DNA from: Mucilaginibacter agri
Lineage (GTDB): Bacteria > Bacteroidota > Bacteroidia > Sphingobacteriales > Sphingobacteriaceae
DNA length: 64,000 bases
Direction of reading: 5' to 3'
Assembly (NCBI RefSeq): GCF_009928685.1
Contig: NZ_WWEO01000045.1
Location: 62,001 to 126,000, forward strand
Shown here: in pieces, positions 17,847 to 26,192 of the stretch
Layout of the letters: each line of letters begins with the position of its first letter
Numbering within the stretch: position 1 is the stretch's first letter
Position numbers and translations under genes: made by a program
The notes under the pieces: generated by a model
Database searches by the model: none
What the model was told of the DNA's origin: nothing
What the model saw: only the letters and a program-made list of their open reading frames with translations

Positions 17847-19082
17847 TTACTCTACAGTAACTTTTTGGCGGGCACGTTTAAAATTGCGAACGGCCAGTAA
17901 TGTACTTGCCAGCATCAATATAGAACCCATTAAGAATGGGGCTCCTGGAAAATGCACTGGCGCACTTTTGCCGGTAAACCAGGCAAAAAGGGTAGTCATT
18001 AACGGCGGACCAACTATAGACGTTACGCTCATTAAGCTGGTTAAACCACCCTGAAGTTCGCCTTGTTCATTAGCGGGGATCTGAGTGCTGATCAGTCCCT
18101 GCAAAGCCGGGCCTGCAATACCTCCTAGGCAGTAAATTGCGAGAATGGCAAACATCATCCAACTGTGTGTGGCAAAAGCAAACAGGCATAATGCAATGCT
18201 GTATAAGAGCAGCCCGAGCACAATGCTTTTCTTTTGACCTAGTTTTGGAATGGTAACTCTAATTAATAAACCTTGAACCAGTCCTGAAAGTAAGCCGACC
18301 AATCCTAACGAATAACCAACCAGCGCCTCGTTCCATCCAAAGCGCGACATAGTAAAAAACGTCCAGGTGCTTTGCACGGCGTGGGCAGCAATATAGATCA
18401 ATACCAGCGAGCCAATTAAACCGCTCACTTCCGGATGCTTTTTCAATTGCATTAATGAGCCAACAGGGTTAGCACGCTTCCATTCAAACGGTCGACGGTT
18501 TTCGGGAGCCAGGGATTCTGGCAGAATAAAGAAACCGTATATGGCATTCAGCAAAGCCAGGCCTGCTGCTGCTAAGAATGGTAATTTGGTGCTATATTGA
18601 CCCAACACACCACCCAATACCGGGCCTATAATAAATCCGATACCAAAGGCTGCGCCGATAATACCGAAGTTCTGTGCGCGTTTTTCTGGTTCGCTGATAT
18701 CGGCAATATAGGCCGATGCGGTGGTGAAACTTGCACCTGTAATACCGGCAATAATGCGCCCTACGAATAACCACCAAACTGTTGGCGCAAAAGCCAAAAA
18801 AGTATAATCTATAGCAAAACCCATTAACGAACCTAACAATACCGGCCTGCGGCCGTACTTATCGCTTAGGTTTCCTAAAACCGGCGCAAACAGAAACTGC
18901 ATAAAAGAATAAGCGAACGTCATCCACCCGCCGTAGCGTGCAGCATCGCTTAAATTACCGTGTATGAGGTGTTCTAAAAGCTTGGGTATAACCGGGATGA
19001 TAATACCAAAGCCGGTAATATCGATCAATAGGGTTACGAAGATAAAGCCAAGTGCGGCCTGTCGCTTGGGTTGCTCGGACAT
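17847..19082 (-). CDS. MFS exporter, TetA-like (copy 2)
   Basis: This 411-residue paralogue of the adjacent downstream gene shares most of its length, including the RQAALGFIFVT start region, motif A GNLSDKYGRRPVLLG and the segment ANEQGELQGGLTSLMSVTSI. It is the first gene of the tandem pair. Differences concentrate in helices 7-8 (HAVQSTWTFFTMSRFGWN here against QKAVESVLAFYLIEKFQWT), which suggests the two copies have different substrate preferences. Its upstream region contains a 19-bp inverted repeat. Confidence 0.88.
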   Translation of the reverse strand: MSEQPKRQAALGFIFVTLLIDITGFGIIIPVIPKLLEHLIHGNLSDAARYGGWMTFAYSFMQFLFAPVLGNLSDKYGRRPVLLGSLMGFAIDYTFLAFAPTVWWLFVGRIIAGITGASFTTASAYIADISEPEKRAQNFGIIGAAFGIGFIIGPVLGGVLGQYSTKLPFLAAAGLALLNAIYGFFILPESLAPENRRPFEWKRANPVGSLMQLKKHPEVSGLIGSLVLIYIAAHAVQSTWTFFTMSRFGWNEALVGYSLGLVGLLSGLVQGLLIRVTIPKLGQKKSIVLGLLLYSIALCLFAFATHSWMMFAILAIYCLGGIAGPALQGLISTQIPANEQGELQGGLTSLMSVTSIVGPPLMTTLFAWFTGKSAPVHFPGAPFLMGSILMLASTLLAVRNFKRARQKVTVE

Positions 19083-19100
19083 GCGTTTATTAGTTATTAG

Positions 19101-19171
19101 GTTATTGGTTATTAAGTTAGGCGCTAACTATTTTAAAACGTGAAAATAGCAATAACTTAATAACCAATAAC
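19101..19171. repeat. 19-bp perfect inverted repeat upstream of the MFS pair
   Basis: GTTATTGGTTATTAAGTTA at 19101-19119 is exactly complementary to 19153-19171, with 33 bases between. The sequence is low-complexity TTATTGGTTAT text. It could be a cruciform, a terminator remnant or an operator for the exporter pair. It is followed at once by a second palindromic repeat. Confidence 0.6.
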
Positions 19172-19190
19172 TATCAACTTTAATAATCTC

Positions 19191-19284
19191 GTCATGCCGA
19201 ACTTGTTTCGGCACCCCACGTGCCAGGTATAGTACGCAAGTTTAAGACCTGTCCTATGGGTTCCCGAAACAAGTTCGGGATGAC
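19191..19284. repeat. Dispersed palindromic repeat, family A, copy 1
   Basis: The left end GTCATGCCGAACTTGTTTCG is complementary, with few mismatches, to the right end CGAAACAAGTTCGGGATGAC, around about 50 bases that include CCCCACGTG and CCTATGGG. A related copy is at 44395-44490. Confidence 0.75.
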
Positions 19285-19303
19285 AGGTCTGGAAATCAAC
19301 TAA

Positions 19304-20011
19304 TTAAAAGTTCGGTTTCAACATGTATTTCTGGTAGAAACGTAAGATGTGGTCAACTGCCTCTTCAGGGGTGTCTACCACCCGGTATAAGTTCAGGTCG
19401 TCGGGGTTAATGTTGTGTTCGTCATTCAACATTTTCGACTCTACCCAGTCAAACAAACCTTTCCAGTAATCAGTACCCACAAATACAATCGGGAAGCGGG
19501 CAATTTTACCGGTTTGGATCAATGTTATCGCTTCGAAAGATTCGTCCATAGTACCGAAACCGCCCGGCAGGATGATAAATCCCTGTGAATACTTCATAAA
19601 CATTACCTTGCGGATAAAGAAGTAATCAAACTCCAATAGCTTATCGCGGTCGATGTATTTGTTGTGGAACTGCTCAAATGGCAACTCGATGTTTAAACCT
19701 ACCGATTTACCGCCAGCTTCGTAAGCACCCTTGTTGGCTGCTTCCATTACACCGGGGCCGCCTCCAGATATTACACCATAACCATGTTCGGTTAATAAAC
19801 GCGCCGTATCCTCGGCCATTTTGTAGTACTTGTTCTCGTTTTTGGTACGTGCCGATCCAAAGATGGATACGCAGGGGCCAATTTTGGCCAGTTTCTCAAA
19901 CCCGTCAACAAACTCGGCCATAATCTTAAAGATCTGCCATGAGTCTGTAACTTTAATTTCGTGCCAGTCTTTGTTGGTAAAGGCTCTTCTTATTTTTTCG
20001 TCGCCTGTCAT
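19304..20011 (-). CDS. LOG-family protein (TIGR00730), nucleotide 5'-monophosphate phosphoribohydrolase-like
   Basis: The protein has 235 aa with a Rossmann-like fold. SIFGSAR near 49-55, GVISGGGPGVMEAANKGA near 95-112 and PGGFGTMDE near 169-177 are the LOG signatures; the last is the PGGxGTxxE catalytic and phosphate motif. Family members release the base from nucleoside monophosphates (cytokinin activation in plants; purine/pyrimidine nucleosidase activity in bacteria). It is cytoplasmic. It sits alone on the minus strand, 20 bases downstream of the symporter gene, with which it may be co-transcribed. Confidence 0.88.
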   Translation of the reverse strand: MTGDEKIRRAFTNKDWHEIKVTDSWQIFKIMAEFVDGFEKLAKIGPCVSIFGSARTKNENKYYKMAEDTARLLTEHGYGVISGGGPGVMEAANKGAYEAGGKSVGLNIELPFEQFHNKYIDRDKLLEFDYFFIRKVMFMKYSQGFIILPGGFGTMDESFEAITLIQTGKIARFPIVFVGTDYWKGLFDWVESKMLNDEHNINPDDLNLYRVVDTPEEAVDHILRFYQKYMLKPNF

Positions 20012-20031
20012 ATCGCTCTAAGTAGAAATTA

Positions 20032-21516
20032 TTAAACTACTGCTATTTTATGTTTGGCCTTTGAGGTTAGCAGCAAGCCGACAAAGGTAATTAATCCGTT
20101 TACAATAATAAGTTCGTTATCAAAAACATACCCCCCTAACAAGCGCTTTGATTCGGTGCTTAGGAAGAAACAAATTGCCGGTGAAATTAAGCAGATAAAA
20201 GGTACCAGCTTATCAGCCACCTGGCGGTTCTTCAACAATAAACCAAAGGCATACAAGCCTAAAAGCGGCCCGTAGGTGTATGATGCAATTTTGAAAATAG
20301 CGCTCACTACAGCATCGTTGTTAATGGCATTAAACAAAATGATGGTTAAAAACATCAGCCCTGAAAACGCGATGTGTACATAATGCCGCATGGCCACCAT
20401 TTGTTTGCTGTTGGTATCGTTACGCTTGTTAAAGTTTAAAAAATCGATACAGAAAGAGGTAGTTAAAGCCGTTAAAGCCGAGTCTGTAGTGGCAAATGTT
20501 GCAGCCGTAAGGCCCAGCATAAATACAATGGCCGGCAAGGTGCCCAGATAATTTAGGGCGATAGTAGGGTACAGGTAATCTGTTTTAGCTACGGTTACAT
20601 TGTTCTGGGCTGCATAAATATAAAGCAATGCACCAACACTCAGGAAAAACAGGTTAATCACCACAAAAATACTGGTGAAGCTGAACATGTTTTTCTGCGC
20701 TTCGCGGATGTTTTTTAAGCTCAGATTCTTCTGCATCAAGTCCTGGTCGAGACCTACCATGGCAATGGTAATAAACATGCCGCCAAAAAACTGCTTGCCA
20801 AAATGGAGCTTGCTGCCGGTAAAATCGTCGAGGAAGAATATTTTAGAGTAGTTGCTGTTTTTTACGGTTTCGAAAGCTTGTATCACGTCAAGGTTGAGAC
20901 TGCGACATATAAAGAAGATCGACAGAAAAACCGACGTTACCAGAAATAATGTTTGCAAGCTATCGGTAATAATAATGGTTTTTAAGCCGCCTTTATACGT
21001 GTAAGACCAGATGAGCACCAGGCAGATTAGCACGGTTACTGCAAAGGGCACATGATAGGCATCGAAGATAAATTTCTGCAAAATAATTACAACCAGGTAC
21101 AATCTGAAGGCCGAACCAATAGTACGGCTAACTAAAAATATACCTGCGGCAGTTTTATAACTCCATTTGCCCAATGCGCTTTCTATATAGCCGTAAATAG
21201 AGGTAAGCTGCATGCGGTAATAGAGCGGGAGTAGCACCAAGCAGATTACTACGAAACCGGCGGCGTTGCCCAACACAAACTGAAAATAAGCAAACTGATC
21301 GCCGGACGGGGCGCCCACTTTGCCGGGTACCGATATAAAGGTTACCCCGCTTAGCGCAGTGCCTATCATGCCGAAGGCTACCAGATACCATTTAGAGTTA
21401 CGGTTGGCCACAAAAAACGTATCGTTATCTGATGTGTTTTTGGTGGTTAAGAATGAAATTAGTACCAGTACTAAGAAGTAACCAATTATAAATAAGAGCA
21501 ATACGCCGGGGGCCAT
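20032..21516 (-). CDS. Sodium:solute symporter (SSS family)
   Basis: The protein has 494 aa from the preferred start ATG at 21516, where the sequence begins MAPGVLLLFIIGY inside the first helix. An in-frame ATG 42 bases upstream would add a hydrophilic tail unusual for the family. About thirteen membrane helices are visible. Conserved SSS features include DNDTFFVANRNSKWY after helix 1, the GMIGTALSGVTFISVPG stretch in helix 2, and the GGMFITIAMVGLDQDLMQ region. The substrate cannot be read; close homologues in Bacteroidota are often annotated as sialic acid or sugar-acid transporters. The gene is divergent from recR. Confidence 0.88.
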   Translation of the reverse strand: MAPGVLLLFIIGYFLVLVLISFLTTKNTSDNDTFFVANRNSKWYLVAFGMIGTALSGVTFISVPGKVGAPSGDQFAYFQFVLGNAAGFVVICLVLLPLYYRMQLTSIYGYIESALGKWSYKTAAGIFLVSRTIGSAFRLYLVVIILQKFIFDAYHVPFAVTVLICLVLIWSYTYKGGLKTIIITDSLQTLFLVTSVFLSIFFICRSLNLDVIQAFETVKNSNYSKIFFLDDFTGSKLHFGKQFFGGMFITIAMVGLDQDLMQKNLSLKNIREAQKNMFSFTSIFVVINLFFLSVGALLYIYAAQNNVTVAKTDYLYPTIALNYLGTLPAIVFMLGLTAATFATTDSALTALTTSFCIDFLNFNKRNDTNSKQMVAMRHYVHIAFSGLMFLTIILFNAINNDAVVSAIFKIASYTYGPLLGLYAFGLLLKNRQVADKLVPFICLISPAICFFLSTESKRLLGGYVFDNELIIVNGLITFVGLLLTSKAKHKIAVV

Positions 21517-21611
21517 AGTATTTTTTTGAATTAATAAATATACGTTTGTAAAACGCAAGGCGAAAGATAGGCTGTTGACCTTATCCTGACAAGAAATCGA
21601 GCGCTTTTTTT

Positions 21612-21619
21612 TAAATTTG
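21612..21619 (+). promoter_or_regulatory. -7-like element TAAATTTG just before recR
   Basis: It is a perfect TAnnTTTG match ending four bases before the recR start codon. No TTG is found at the expected -33 distance, so it is only a candidate. If used, the transcript would begin at or near the start codon. Confidence 0.3.
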
Positions 21620-21623
21620 AGCT

Positions 21624-22241
21624 ATGAATTTTTCCTCCAAATTGTTAGAAAATGCTGTTGCCGAATTCTCGAAGCTGCCTGGTGTTGGGCAAAAAACTGC
21701 TTTGCGTTTGGTGCTGCATTTACTTAACCAGGAAAAAGATGAGGTAGAGCGCTTCGGCTCGGCTATTGTGAAACTGCGCAACGAAATATTGTTTTGCAAG
21801 GTTTGCAATAATATATCAGACCAACACACCTGCGAGATATGCACTTCGCACAAACGCGACCGCAGTACAATTTGTATAGTAGAAGATACACGCGATGTAA
21901 TGGCCATCGAAAACACCAACCAGTTTAACGGCGTGTACCATGTTTTAGGTGGTTTAATTTCGCCAATGGATGGCATTGGACCTGCGGACCTTGAAATAGA
22001 TTCACTGTTAACCAGAATAGCCCCCGGCGAGGTTAAAGAGGTGATATTTGCGTTAAGCGCCACCATGGAGGGCGATACCACTATATTTTATTTAAATAAG
22101 AGGCTAAAAGATTTCAATATAAATATCTCAACCATAGCCCGTGGCATAGCTTTTGGGGGTGAGTTGGAGTACGTGGACGAAATTACCTTAGGACGGTCAA
22201 TTGCAACCCGCGTGCCCTACGAAAATTCACTGTCGAGATAA
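21624..22241 (+). CDS. recR: Recombination mediator RecR
   Basis: RecR works with RecO (and RecF) to load RecA on SSB-coated single-stranded DNA at gaps. The 205-residue protein begins with the helix-hairpin-helix segment LPGVGQKTALRL. It then has a four-Cys zinc finger, CKVCNNISDQHTCEICT (near 57-73), and a Toprim domain starting TICIVEDTRDVMAIE. It ends with LGRSIATRVPYENSLSR, close to the canonical C-terminus. The length is normal. It is followed seven bases later by a glycosyltransferase gene. Confidence 0.95.
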   Translation: MNFSSKLLENAVAEFSKLPGVGQKTALRLVLHLLNQEKDEVERFGSAIVKLRNEILFCKVCNNISDQHTCEICTSHKRDRSTICIVEDTRDVMAIENTNQFNGVYHVLGGLISPMDGIGPADLEIDSLLTRIAPGEVKEVIFALSATMEGDTTIFYLNKRLKDFNINISTIARGIAFGGELEYVDEITLGRSIATRVPYENSLSR

Positions 22242-22247
22242 GAGCGT

Positions 22248-23081
22248 ATGAAGGTATCTGTGATTCTGGTTAGCCACAATATGTGCAAGCTGCTGCGTCA
22301 AACATTAGGCGCGTTATCCCAATCCATCAAAAATATTGAGGCTGAGGTTATCCTGGTTGATAATTGTTCGGACGATCAGACCATTGAAACTGTTATGAAA
22401 GAGTTTCCGAATGTAAGGTTAACAACGGCAACAGTTTGTAAAGGATTATCGCGCTCTATTAATCAGGGTATAAAAATGGCAAGCGGCGAGTATGTTTTAC
22501 TGCTGAGCCCCGATGTGATTACCAAAACCAAAACAATTAAGAACGCCGTTGATTTTATGGATGCACACCCCTTAGCCGGTGGTGTGAGCGTGCGTATGCT
22601 TGATGCCGAAGGCAATTACATGCCCGAGTCTAAAAAAGTGCTTCCACGCACTTGGGTTACCTTTTTTAAAATGACGGGCTTGCTTAAACAGTTTTCTAAA
22701 TCACGTCTTACAGAGCACTATACCGCCCGCCACGACGATGAGTTTGATACCACCGAAACCGATGTTTTAAGTGATAAATTTATGCTGATAAGACGTAGCG
22801 TGATCGATAACGTAGGATTGCTCGACGAGCGCTTTATACGCTACGGCGCTAATATCGATCTGTCGCATCGCATCCGTTTGTCGGGATTCAAAAATTATTA
22901 TTTCCCCAAAACATACATCATTAATTTACAACACGACCGCTTAGAAAAATTAAGCTGGGAGCACTTGAAAAGTTTTTACGGCGCGATGTTTATATTCGCG
23001 GTAAAATATATATTCAGGTTGCCTGCCATGCACGTAAAGCCAGTGCAGGACCTGTACCCGGCTTATGAATTTAAAGGATAA
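22248..23081 (+). CDS. Glycosyltransferase family 2
   Basis: The 277-residue GT-A protein begins KVSVILVSHN. The nucleotide-binding strand is EVILVDNCSDDQTIE, and YVLLLSPDV has the position of the DxD motif. The later DERFIRYGANIDLSHRIRLSGF resembles the acceptor region of rhamnosyltransferase-like GT2 proteins. No membrane helix is seen, so it probably adds a sugar to a cell-surface glycan precursor on the cytoplasmic face. It shares 17 bases with the following SDR gene and is close behind recR, indicating one operon. Confidence 0.85.
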   Translation: MKVSVILVSHNMCKLLRQTLGALSQSIKNIEAEVILVDNCSDDQTIETVMKEFPNVRLTTATVCKGLSRSINQGIKMASGEYVLLLSPDVITKTKTIKNAVDFMDAHPLAGGVSVRMLDAEGNYMPESKKVLPRTWVTFFKMTGLLKQFSKSRLTEHYTARHDDEFDTTETDVLSDKFMLIRRSVIDNVGLLDERFIRYGANIDLSHRIRLSGFKNYYFPKTYIINLQHDRLEKLSWEHLKSFYGAMFIFAVKYIFRLPAMHVKPVQDLYPAYEFKG

Positions 23082-23880
23082 AATTGTTGTAATTACCGGC
23101 GCATCGTCGGGTATAGGCAAGGCGCTGGCCTTGGAGTGTGCTGCCCGTGGCGCTAACTTGGTTTTGGCTGCACGCCAGTACGTTACCTTGTGCGAGATAT
23201 CGCAAAACATCGAAAAACAATACGGTATTAAGGCAGTAGCTGTGCAGTGCGATGTAAGCATTGAGGCTGATTGCGAACACCTCATCAAACAAGCCATAGT
23301 AACTTTTGGAAGGGTAGATGTGCTGGTAAACAACGCAGGTATCTCTATGCGTGCCTTGTTTAAAGATGTTGATCTGGGTGTAATCCGTTCGTTAATGGAT
23401 GTAAACTTTTGGGGCACTGTTTATTGCACCAAGTATGCTATGCCTGCTTTGTTAGAATCGAAGGGCACGGTAGTAGGGGTGTCATCTATAGCAGGTTACA
23501 AAGGTTTACCTGGCCGTACAGGTTATTCTGCCTCAAAATTTGCCATGAATGGTTTTCTTGATGCCTTGCGTGTAGAAAATCTCAAAACCGGTGTGCATGT
23601 AATGACAGCCTGCCCGGGTTTTACCGCATCAAACATCCGTAATACTGCCCTCAACAAAGCAGGCATTTCCCAAGGCGAAAGCACCCTCGACGAGCAAAAA
23701 ATGATGTCGGCAGAAGAAGTGGCTAAAAACATAGCCGACGGTATTGTAAACCGCTCACGCACCCTAACCATGACTGGGCAGGGTAAACTGGCCGTTGCGC
23801 TAAGCAAGTTTTTACCGGGATTATTGGATAAACTGGTTTATAATACGTTTACTAAAGAGAAAGATCCGCTGTTGAGGTAA
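23065..23880 (+). CDS. Short-chain dehydrogenase/reductase
   Basis: A classical SDR of 271 aa. The cofactor motif is TGASSGIG (near 11-18), with NNAG at about 90, then the catalytic Ser in GVSSIAGYKG and YSASK as the active-site Tyr-Lys pair. The Ala-Arg after the second strand (LVLAARQ) suggests NADP(H). The C-terminus LPGLLDKLVYNTF is typical of the acyl-reductase-like subgroup. The substrate is unknown. It overlaps the end of the glycosyltransferase gene. Confidence 0.88.
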   Translation: MNLKDKIVVITGASSGIGKALALECAARGANLVLAARQYVTLCEISQNIEKQYGIKAVAVQCDVSIEADCEHLIKQAIVTFGRVDVLVNNAGISMRALFKDVDLGVIRSLMDVNFWGTVYCTKYAMPALLESKGTVVGVSSIAGYKGLPGRTGYSASKFAMNGFLDALRVENLKTGVHVMTACPGFTASNIRNTALNKAGISQGESTLDEQKMMSAEEVAKNIADGIVNRSRTLTMTGQGKLAVALSKFLPGLLDKLVYNTFTKEKDPLLR

Positions 23881-24234
23881 TTTGTTAACGGAGGAGCTGG
23901 AATTACCAGTAAATTTCGACAAAAGGTCTTGGAGATTTAACTGATTTAAAAAGGGGTTTTCACTGTTATTTTTGTTTGCTTTTTAAATAAGTGAGTGCAA
24001 AGCGCTGCTATAAACTCTCTTTTAAACCAGCGGTATTTTTTAGGATAGCCACTATTTTCATAAATACTGACTTATCCATAATGGTGCGGCGTGAACTCGG
24101 AAGGTTTGCTAAATACGATATTTTAGATCTTTTTTTAGATTGTGTTGATAATCAGGTTTTTGTACTTTGTTTTCTCGTTTTGTTTCTGTAATATTATTTA
24201 AAGTTAGGTAGCTCACGTTTGAAACTAAAGCTAA
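23881..24234. other. Intergenic region, no convincing gene
   Basis: These 354 bases lie before the lone membrane-protein gene. A short frame at 23991-24191 shows no recognisable protein features. TACTTTG near 24165-24171, with TTG about 20 bases before it, is a weak promoter candidate for the downstream gene. Confidence 0.4.
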
Positions 24235-25026
24235 ATGGAAAATATAAAATCAGGATCCAAGGGAGAAGGATTGTATTTAAAAATAGGGCTGGCTATTTTT
24301 TCATTTCTATTGGGACTATTGGCTACTTTCGTGAATAAAATATATTCCGAACAAAAGACCGCTTTGGCATATAATATTATCGTAGAACCCCTAATATCAA
24401 TCAAACCTGGACTTCAAAATCAAAATACGATGGGGCTGTTAAATAAGTCTCTGTTTCACGTAAAGATCGAAAACGTCGGGGACTTGCCGGTTAAAAATTT
24501 TGCATTTAGATTGGTGTTCAATAAAGAATCGAATTTAGCCTCAACTTCGATTAGTACAGATCCAATTCGCGAAGTACCTTATCACATTGATAACAATGGA
24601 GTTACTAAGAACGAGTTACGCCTCTCAAATATCACGCTTGATTTGCAGCAATCTGTTACAACAAACATTATGGTTGAGTCTGTAAGCGAACCCACTATCC
24701 AAGCCATACCTAATACAGTTAATAGTGGCCATGTGGACTGGTTAAAAGCTTCTTCCTACAGCAACTTTTCATTGGCTTACAGTATTCTTTCGGTAGTTAG
24801 GAAATATATCTACGCTTTAGTAGTTCCCGGCCTCATAACTGCTTTGCCAACAGCAATAGCATTATTCTTTTTTGGAATTGTTCAAAAGGATGAAAAGACC
24901 TATACGAGAAGATATACAATTGCAATTTCTTCAGCTCAAGCGATATCGACGATAGTTAGAGTTGTTTTGTATTTCAGTTTAATCCCAGATTTAGCTTTTA
25001 TAATCAAACACTATTTTGGTAGTTAA
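24235..25026 (+). CDS. Hypothetical membrane protein, possible small insertion
   Basis: I do not recognise this 263-residue protein. It has an N-terminal membrane helix (about 14-34, IGLAIFSFLLGLLATFV). A soluble beta-rich middle of about 150 residues follows, probably outside the cytoplasm, with VKIENVGDLPVKNFAFRLVF resembling an immunoglobulin-like strand pattern. Two C-terminal helices lie near 196-216 and 237-260. It stands alone between housekeeping genes and is followed by a tRNA-3'-end-like remnant, so it may be cargo of a small integration event. Function is unknown. Confidence 0.65.
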   Translation: MENIKSGSKGEGLYLKIGLAIFSFLLGLLATFVNKIYSEQKTALAYNIIVEPLISIKPGLQNQNTMGLLNKSLFHVKIENVGDLPVKNFAFRLVFNKESNLASTSISTDPIREVPYHIDNNGVTKNELRLSNITLDLQQSVTTNIMVESVSEPTIQAIPNTVNSGHVDWLKASSYSNFSLAYSILSVVRKYIYALVVPGLITALPTAIALFFFGIVQKDEKTYTRRYTIAISSAQAISTIVRVVLYFSLIPDLAFIIKHYFGS

Positions 25027-25084
25027 ATTCAGTTTTAGCAGTGCGTCTATCAGACTTCTCCGCGTTACAAAAGGGCGAAAAGTT

Positions 25085-25127
25085 TTTCTTAGTAATTGCA
25101 GTGCGCGGATTCCATTCCCGCTCTGCA
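25085..25127 (+). pseudogene. tRNA 3'-end-like remnant
   Basis: GCGGATTCCATTCCCGC (about 25105-25121) resembles a T-arm (compare GCGGGTTCGATTCCCGC of the tRNA-Leu in this window), followed by CTCTGCATACAAAGCCTC. The similarity to the tRNA-Leu 3' end continues into the terminator stem. No complete cloverleaf can be drawn, because upstream bases do not form proper acceptor, D and anticodon arms. Confidence 0.4.
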
Positions 25128-25161
25128 TACAAAGCCTCGATACTAATATTGAGGCTTTGTA
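25128..25161 (+). terminator. Hairpin with tRNA-terminator-like sequence
   Basis: TACAAAGCCTC (25128-25138) pairs exactly with GAGGCTTTGTA (25151-25161). The stem shares AAAGCCTC with the genuine tRNA terminator at 12594-12624. It may stop transcription from the hypothetical gene on the plus strand or from the ToxR-like gene on the minus strand. Confidence 0.55.
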
Positions 25162-25202
25162 ATTTATAGCACTCAAATCTTATTTTTCTGAAAACAAGGT
25201 TT

Positions 25203-26090
25203 TTATCCAACCTCAAGCTTATATCCCTTGCTGCGTATAACAACAATGTTGACATTCGGATCGGGTTCCAGTTTTTTTCTGAGTTTTGATATAAACATAT
25301 CCAGGCTGCGTCCTACAATAACACCTTCATCTTCCCAGATCTCTTTTTGCAGCCGGTTTCTTGCTATGGTCTCGTTAGGAGATAATGCCAAAATCCGCAG
25401 TATACGCGTTTCTGTTCCGGTCAGGTCTATGATATTTTCATTTATCGTCAGTTGCCGATTCTTCACATCAAACAGCAACGAGCCCAATGTTAACATGTCG
25501 GTGTTTTGATCAGCAGGTGCAACTCTTCCCGGTTTAGCCGATCTCAAAAAAATAAAACCAACAAATGCTAAAAATGGCAGGCCGCCCAGAAGGTATTTGT
25601 ACTTTGTCGTATTTATTCCTGTCGGTTTAAATTTGATATTGATCAGGTAAGATGCTTTCGGTTGCTTTCGGCCTTTACATGCTACAATATCATCTTTTTT
25701 ATTTCCAGATATAGCAAAGCCATAGGCTACACTGGCGTCGCCAACGTTCAGCACATTAACAACATAATCATGTGTAAGCGGGTCTTTGGCTAACAAGCGC
25801 CGGGTGGTATTAACGAGGGAGTCTGGTTGAAAAGTAAGATCATTTTCAAACCTGATCTGGTATTCGTTTTTTGCAATCTTTTTTACGGGCAGCACTCTCG
25901 ATGTCGGGTCGCCTGATTGTGAAAGTAGTTCATCTCCTATCCTGCGAAGTAAAACTTCCCTTCTGGCAATATCAAAGTCGTCATCGCCGGTAATACTAAA
26001 AGCCACACACACTACGGATAAAAACAAGAGTATTATCGACCCGAACAGGTATTTGTGTTTTCCGGCGATGAATTCTCGGCTAAGATGCAT
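25203..26090 (-). CDS. ToxR-like membrane-bound winged-helix regulator
   Basis: The protein has 295 aa. A hydrophobic helix lies near 14-33 (LFGSIILLFLSVVCVAFSI), a presumably periplasmic stretch of about 130 residues follows, and a second helix is near 165-180. A C-terminal OmpR/PhoB-type winged helix is at about 198-295, with TRILRILALSPNETIARNR and a recognition-helix region RSLDMFISKLRKKL, then the wing VIRSKGYKLEVG. There is no receiver domain, so this looks like a one-component sensor in which the outer part controls DNA binding. The DNA-binding domain is C-terminal, unlike classical ToxR. It is divergent from the Asp-box gene at 26193, a likely target. Confidence 0.82.
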   Translation of the reverse strand: MHLSREFIAGKHKYLFGSIILLFLSVVCVAFSITGDDDFDIARREVLLRRIGDELLSQSGDPTSRVLPVKKIAKNEYQIRFENDLTFQPDSLVNTTRRLLAKDPLTHDYVVNVLNVGDASVAYGFAISGNKKDDIVACKGRKQPKASYLINIKFKPTGINTTKYKYLLGGLPFLAFVGFIFLRSAKPGRVAPADQNTDMLTLGSLLFDVKNRQLTINENIIDLTGTETRILRILALSPNETIARNRLQKEIWEDEGVIVGRSLDMFISKLRKKLEPDPNVNIVVIRSKGYKLEVG

Positions 26091-26192
26091 AGCGTCAGGT
26101 TTTTATTTACAAAGTTTACAATTTTATTTACATTCCAAACTACCCGTGCCCAAAAACATCAAAGTAATTTTGCTGAATAAAATTTATAGGAT

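Noticed and set aside
23991..24191. 66-codon frame upstream of the orphan membrane protein
   Set aside because: No motif, mixed composition and no plausible initiation context; treated as chance.
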